Of a DNA stretch of 27,009 bases, positions 24,129 through 27,009 are shown in pieces. Positions within the stretch are counted from its first letter, which is position 1. The number at the start of each line of letters is the position of its first letter. The stretch is taken from the NCBI GenBank assembly GCA_003224075.1, contig QHYF01000040.1:1-27009 (forward strand). Reading direction: 5' to 3'. The translations under genes were made by a program, and so were the position numbers. The DNA comes from Acidobacteriota bacterium (GTDB lineage: Bacteria > Acidobacteriota > Terriglobia > Acidiferrales > UBA7541). Under the pieces are notes generated by a model that was not told the origin of the DNA, ran no database searches, and saw nothing but the letters and a program-made list of their open reading frames with translations.

Positions 24129-25391
24129 CTACCGAACGTAAAGTCGCGGGACGCGCTGGCTCACGGCGCACAGCAGGTCCGATGTCACCGTCCCAATACT
24201 GCGCGCCACGAAATTCGCTGGAAGCGTTTGCGTGCCGTCCGTCCCGTAGATCGTCGCGACTTCGCCGATCTCCACGCCTTCCACATCCGTGACGTCGAGC
24301 ATGGTCACATCCATGGAGATGATGCCGACGATTGGCACCAGCTTTCCACGCAGTAAAACGTTCCCGCGATTCCCGAGCGAGCGGTGGATTCCATCGCCAT
24401 ACCCGGCTGCCAGAACGGCGATCCGCGTGGGCCGCTTGGCCACAAACGTCGCGTTGTAGCCGACGCCTGCGCCCGTCGGCACTTTGCGCAGGCTGATGAC
24501 CCTCGAACGCAAACTCATGACCGGTTTCAGCGGCAATCGTGCTTCCGCTTCCTCGCGCTTCTCCATCGGATCGTAACCCGGATGGTAGCCATACAGAATC
24601 GCCCCGGGACGCACCATATCCGCCCAGGTTTCCGGCCGCGTCACGATCGCCGCGCTGTTCGCCAAATGCACCACGCCGGGATCGATCCCCAGCGCGCGGA
24701 GGCGGTCGAGTGCCCCGTAGAAACGTTCTTCCTGTTCGCGGGTTTGTTTCCCGACCTGGGTGTTCGTAAAAACTTCCGAGGAAGCAAAGTGGGAAAAGAT
24801 GCCCGTGAGTTGAAGGTGCTTGCACTTCGCGAGTTGCCGCGCAAAGCATTCCACGTCGCCCGAAGCGATGCCCAACCGGTTCATTCCCGTATCGATTTTC
24901 AAGTGGAACGGCACGGGCTTTTTGCCGCCGCGGCGCGCCGCTGCCTGGTTGAGTAACGCCATTTGCTCGCAACGATGAATCACCGCCGTGAGGTCGTGCT
25001 TGACTAATCTGGATTCTTCTCCCGGCACGAAACTGGTGAGGATGAGGATCGGCTTTCGGACGCCCCCCTCCCGAACGCCAACACCTTCATCCGTACAGGT
25101 GACGCCGAACCAGTCCGAGCCCGCCTTTTCGAGCGCCTTTGCCACTTCGGGGCCGCCGTGGCCGTACCCATTCCCTTTCACGATCGAGAGAATCTTGCGC
25201 GGCGTCTTGCGCTTCTCTTCCGGCGGATTTACGTACTTCCGGATGGCTTGGAGATTGTATGTCAAAGCGGAAAGAGAGACTTCAGCCCAGACCGGGCGTC
25301 TCACTTCTTTGTGGGGACTCTTCTGTATTGACCGCTTCGCGGTCATGCTCCCATTTGACCGCTTCGCGGTCATGCTTCCAGTCGTTGCCAT
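24129..25391 (-). CDS. alr: Alanine racemase
   Basis: PLP enzyme converting L-alanine to D-alanine for peptidoglycan. The PLP lysine is Lys72 in SIVKGNGYGHG (a G replaces the usual A of VKANAYGHG). The TIM-barrel contains KIDTGMNRLGI, and the catalytic Tyr312 lies in GVGYNATF. SMDVTMLDV marks the C-terminal domain. The ATG at 25391 follows GGGGAGGA and gives 420 residues, longer than usual by about 30. The extension (residues 1-30) contains a 9-residue repeat with two copies of SMTAKRS, encoded by palindromic DNA repeats at 25328-25379. A start at 25421 would add ten more residues and is less likely. Confidence 0.96.
   Translation of the reverse strand: MATTGSMTAKRSNGSMTAKRSIQKSPHKEVRRPVWAEVSLSALTYNLQAIRKYVNPPEEKRKTPRKILSIVKGNGYGHGGPEVAKALEKAGSDWFGVTCTDEGVGVREGGVRKPILILTSFVPGEESRLVKHDLTAVIHRCEQMALLNQAAARRGGKKPVPFHLKIDTGMNRLGIASGDVECFARQLAKCKHLQLTGIFSHFASSEVFTNTQVGKQTREQEERFYGALDRLRALGIDPGVVHLANSAAIVTRPETWADMVRPGAILYGYHPGYDPMEKREEAEARLPLKPVMSLRSRVISLRKVPTGAGVGYNATFVAKRPTRIAVLAAGYGDGIHRSLGNRGNVLLRGKLVPIVGIISMDVTMLDVTDVEGVEIGEVATIYGTDGTQTLPANFVARSIGTVTSDLLCAVSQRVPRLYVR
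25328..25379 (-). repeat. Two tandem palindromic units in the alr 5' coding region
   Basis: Two copies of TTGACCGCTTCGCGGTCATGCT lie 27 bp apart (25328 and 25355). Each contains GACCGC-TTC-GCGGTC, a six-bp inverted repeat able to form a small hairpin. Because the period is nine codons, the repeat keeps the alr frame and creates SMTAKRS twice in the protein. Confidence 0.85.
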
Positions 25392-25616
25392 GTCCTCCCC
25401 GAAAAAAATAGTGTACGACATTCACGATGCGCGCGCCGCCGGCCACATTGGCTGCCGCTTGAAAGACAACACCCTCCTGCACTGCAAGCCGAAGGCCTTT
25501 CGGACCCGCAGCCCACGCGCAGGTCCCAACAACTCGTTCTTGTGACTGCATCTCTGCTCTATTTCTTGACGGCTGCGTTCCAGCGCCCCCAGCGGCAACC
25601 CCTTCCCCTGGAAGTG

Positions 25617-25655
25617 AGGGGACATTTTAATCGAGGTAAAAAGGGGACATTTTAA
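25617..25655 (+). repeat. Direct repeats AGGGGACATTTTAA
   Basis: Two exact 14-bp copies lie at 25617-25630 and 25642-25655, spaced 25 bp apart. Such repeats often occur at insertion-sequence ends or in their remnants, but no transposase gene or inverted partner is visible nearby. Confidence 0.7.
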
Positions 25656-25685
25656 AAGAGGTTTGACAACGCCTCCAACTTCTTC

Positions 25686-25713
25686 TTGACTTTCAGTGGC
25701 ATTCTGGTACGAT
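25686..25713 (+). promoter_or_regulatory. Sigma70-like promoter of the candidate small RNA
   Basis: TTGACT (25686-25691) and TACGAT (25708-25713) are separated by 16 bp. Transcription would start near 25720. The terminator hairpin lies about 25 bases further on and no gene follows on the plus strand. Confidence 0.55.
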
Positions 25714-25719
25714 GTTTTC

Positions 25720-25778
25720 AGGTCAGAGTATGGCCCGGTACAAAGAGCGGCAGCCTCGGCTGCCGCTCTTCCTTTTTT
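25720..25778 (+). ncRNA. Candidate small RNA of about 60 nt
   Basis: This is a predicted short transcript between the promoter at 25686-25713 and an intrinsic terminator ending at 25778. It has no reading frame of length and no tRNA-like features. The 5' half (TCAGGTCAGAGTATGGCC) is unstructured and the 3' half is the terminator stem. I recognise no known family, so the RNA call rests only on the promoter and terminator. Confidence 0.35.
25743..25778 (+). terminator. Intrinsic terminator
   Basis: AAGAGCGGCAG (25743-25753) pairs with CTGCCGCTCTT (25760-25770) around the loop CCTCGG, followed by CC and six Ts (25773-25778). An 11-bp perfect GC-rich stem plus T-tract is a strong rho-independent signal in the plus direction. 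No T-tract is present on the minus side, so it does not serve the beta-barrel gene. Confidence 0.85.
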
Positions 25779-25861
25779 CACCCGCGGAATCGTCGCAAAT
25801 GTTCCGGTGCCTCGCCTTCTCGCGTGGAGCGAGGGTACCCGTTTTCGTGATTATGTTAACC

Positions 25862-25949
25862 CCTAAGTCGTTTAGAATCCGCAGTTCCACGACCCCACGG
25901 ATCTGCGGATTCTAAAGAACTTACAGGAAACCTAAGTCTTTTAGAATCC
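25862..25949. repeat. Long inverted repeat with flanking CCTAAGT direct repeats
   Basis: TTTAGAATCCGCAG (25871-25884) and CTGCGGATTCTAAA (25903-25916) are a perfect 14-bp inverted pair with an 18-nt loop. CCTAAGTCGTTTAGAATCC (25862-25880) and CCTAAGTCTTTTAGAATCC (25931-25949) are direct repeats differing at one base. The set resembles a small mobile or REP-like element. Confidence 0.75.
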
Positions 25950-26165
25950 ACACTTACAAAAATAGGGGGGTGGGGGGTAGCCGCACAAATTTGATCGCCC
26001 TTCGCGGAGAGAAAGCCGCGCCCAGCCGTGGTAGGGGCCCGCTTCAGCCTGCCTGCGGGCACGCATGTCCCAGTCCGAGGGAAGCGAGCGACAGCTGGAA
26101 GCCCAGTACGCCAGACGTCGATCTTGCGTCCAGGCCTTTCCTTCCTCGCGGCAGCCTTCAGGCCG

Positions 26166-27009
26166 TCACTCGGATCCTCCTCCGAAGAGCCGCACGACAA
26201 TTCCGGTGGAAGCCCAATAGTTGTTCTGATGAACATTAGTGCCGAACGAGGTCCGGTAGTAGTCGATGTCGAACAAACGGATCTCGAAGCGTCGGGATGG
26301 GTGGATGTCTAATCCGCCGCCAGCTTTATACGAAATGCTGTTGGCCGAAGCGGTGTAGCCGCCGGCTCCGCTGACGGTGGTGTCTGCGCGCGATCCCCCA
26401 ACCAGGGCTTCCACAAACGGGGTTGCGCCCCATCGATTTCGTCCGCGGCGAAACAAGCGCGGCCCGTAATGGTTTCCATACAGCACATTCTTGGTGCCGC
26501 TGATCGTTACGACGCTGTAGCTGCTGTCCGCGACGATCTGCAGCCACGGTTTTACGTTCCAGCCAACCGACCCCAGGCCGCCGTTGAAGTTAGTCGCGGT
26601 TCCCGCGCTGACAAACCGTGCAAACGCGTAGCCGCCAAAGAGTTCCAGCAAAGGCGCTCGGCGAACACCCCCCGGGTTGGGTCTCTCCCAGGTCGTCCTC
26701 GTCTCCGCGGCTCGGATGGCCGGCGCTGCCGCTTCAGCCGGTGCGGGCTGAGGCTGTGTAGGTGCAGCCGGATCAGGCTGCACGACGGTCGCAGTTGTCT
26801 CCGGCGTATTTGATATGGACGCCGCCTCTGTCGGGGCCGCCTGTATCGTGACGCCTCGAACCGGTACGGGCTGAGGCTGGATGGGCGCAGGCGGAGTAGG
26901 CTGTGCGACGGTCGCAGCCGTACTCGGGAGATTCGATGCGGCTGCGGGCGCTTGTGCCGAGGCCGGCTGTTGCACGGAAGCTCCAGAACGACGATCACCC
27001 GAGATTAGG
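26166..27009 (-). CDS. Outer-membrane beta-barrel protein with proline-rich linker (5' end outside the window)
   Basis: The C-terminal 160 residues contain alternating beta-barrel sequence: LLELFGGYAFARFVSAG, GSVGWNVKPWLQIVADSSYS, VEALVGGSRADTTVSG and FEIRLFDIDYYRTSFG. It ends WASTGIVVRLFGGGSE, a typical OmpA/OMP_b-brl-like small barrel. Before it is a Pro/Ala/Thr/Gln-rich stretch with two copies of a roughly 40-residue unit (ATVAQPTPPAPIQPQP and ATVVQPDPAAPTQPQP). The frame remains open to the window end; a GTG at 26975 is a possible but poor start, so the true start and signal peptide lie beyond 27009. It is probably inserted in the outer membrane, with unknown function. Confidence 0.75.
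   Translation of the reverse strand, partial: LISGDRRSGASVQQPASAQAPAAASNLPSTAATVAQPTPPAPIQPQPVPVRGVTIQAAPTEAASISNTPETTATVVQPDPAAPTQPQPAPAEAAAPAIRAAETRTTWERPNPGGVRRAPLLELFGGYAFARFVSAGTATNFNGGLGSVGWNVKPWLQIVADSSYSVVTISGTKNVLYGNHYGPRLFRRGRNRWGATPFVEALVGGSRADTTVSGAGGYTASANSISYKAGGGLDIHPSRRFEIRLFDIDYYRTSFGTNVHQNNYWASTGIVVRLFGGGSE

Larger units (their letters stand above)
25392..26165. other. Gene-free region upstream of alr
   Basis: No convincing gene in about 770 bp. It contains the GGGGACATTTTAA direct repeats (25617-25655), a promoter-terminator unit (25686-25778), a long inverted repeat with flanking direct repeats (25862-25949), a G-rich tract (about 25964-25977) and GC-rich sequence to 26165 with no recognisable content. 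The alr promoter was not identified. Confidence 0.6.

Noticed and set aside
25422..25781. Minus-strand open frame of 119 codons upstream of alr
   Set aside because: It runs through the direct repeats and the terminator stem and has no family features, so it is probably non-coding.

Overview
The window looks like a chromosomal segment of a Gram-negative, GC-rich member of the Acidobacteriota. This is inferred from the gene families and order, the outer-membrane and Lol-type proteins and the dispersed intergenic repeats; no database search was run. The window opens with the 5' third of a 16S rRNA gene on the minus strand, including its promoter, a boxA-like element and a hairpin in the leader. 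Most genes are housekeeping.

Layout. 1-580: 16S rRNA and leader (minus). 648-4743: tilS, an hpt gene broken by an in-frame TAG, and ftsH (plus), the familiar tilS-hpt-ftsH order. 4900-7898: a small CPCC protein, folP, and a secreted M28 peptidase. 8002-10797: yqgF, mltG and two unknown genes joined by ATGA overlaps. 10889-14954: a Lol/MacB-like envelope cluster of lipoprotein, permease, ATPase, one-TM protein and LolA-like periplasmic protein. 15038-17219 (minus): Ada and an EamA-type exporter. 17520-18812: a PilZ protein and a HAD hydrolase. 18840-19736 (minus): a secreted protein of unknown function. 19864-20752: acylphosphatase and apt. 20794-25391 (minus): alr, ispD, ispF, a GluRS C-domain-like gene and rlmB, which resembles the Bacillus ispD-ispF-gltX-cysE-cysS-mrnC-rlmB block with the middle lost. 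25392-26165 has no gene but contains repeats and a promoter-to-terminator unit that could be a small RNA. 26166-27009 (minus): a beta-barrel protein running off the end.

The most unusual object is the ispF gene at 22313-23236. Its product is the N-terminal membrane module of FtsH (TM1, periplasmic domain, TM2) fused in frame to a complete IspF enzyme. The FtsH part matches the intact FtsH encoded 18 kb away at about 100 of 138 positions without gaps. It would tether an MEP-pathway enzyme to the inner face of the membrane, and it sits in a tightly coupled operon just after ispD. I did not recognise this architecture from known families.

Other points worth a look are the stop codon in hpt, a terminator-like hairpin between boxA and 16S, repeats that have entered the reading frames of tilS and alr, the standalone GluRS anticodon-binding-like domain, and the candidate small RNA near 25720.
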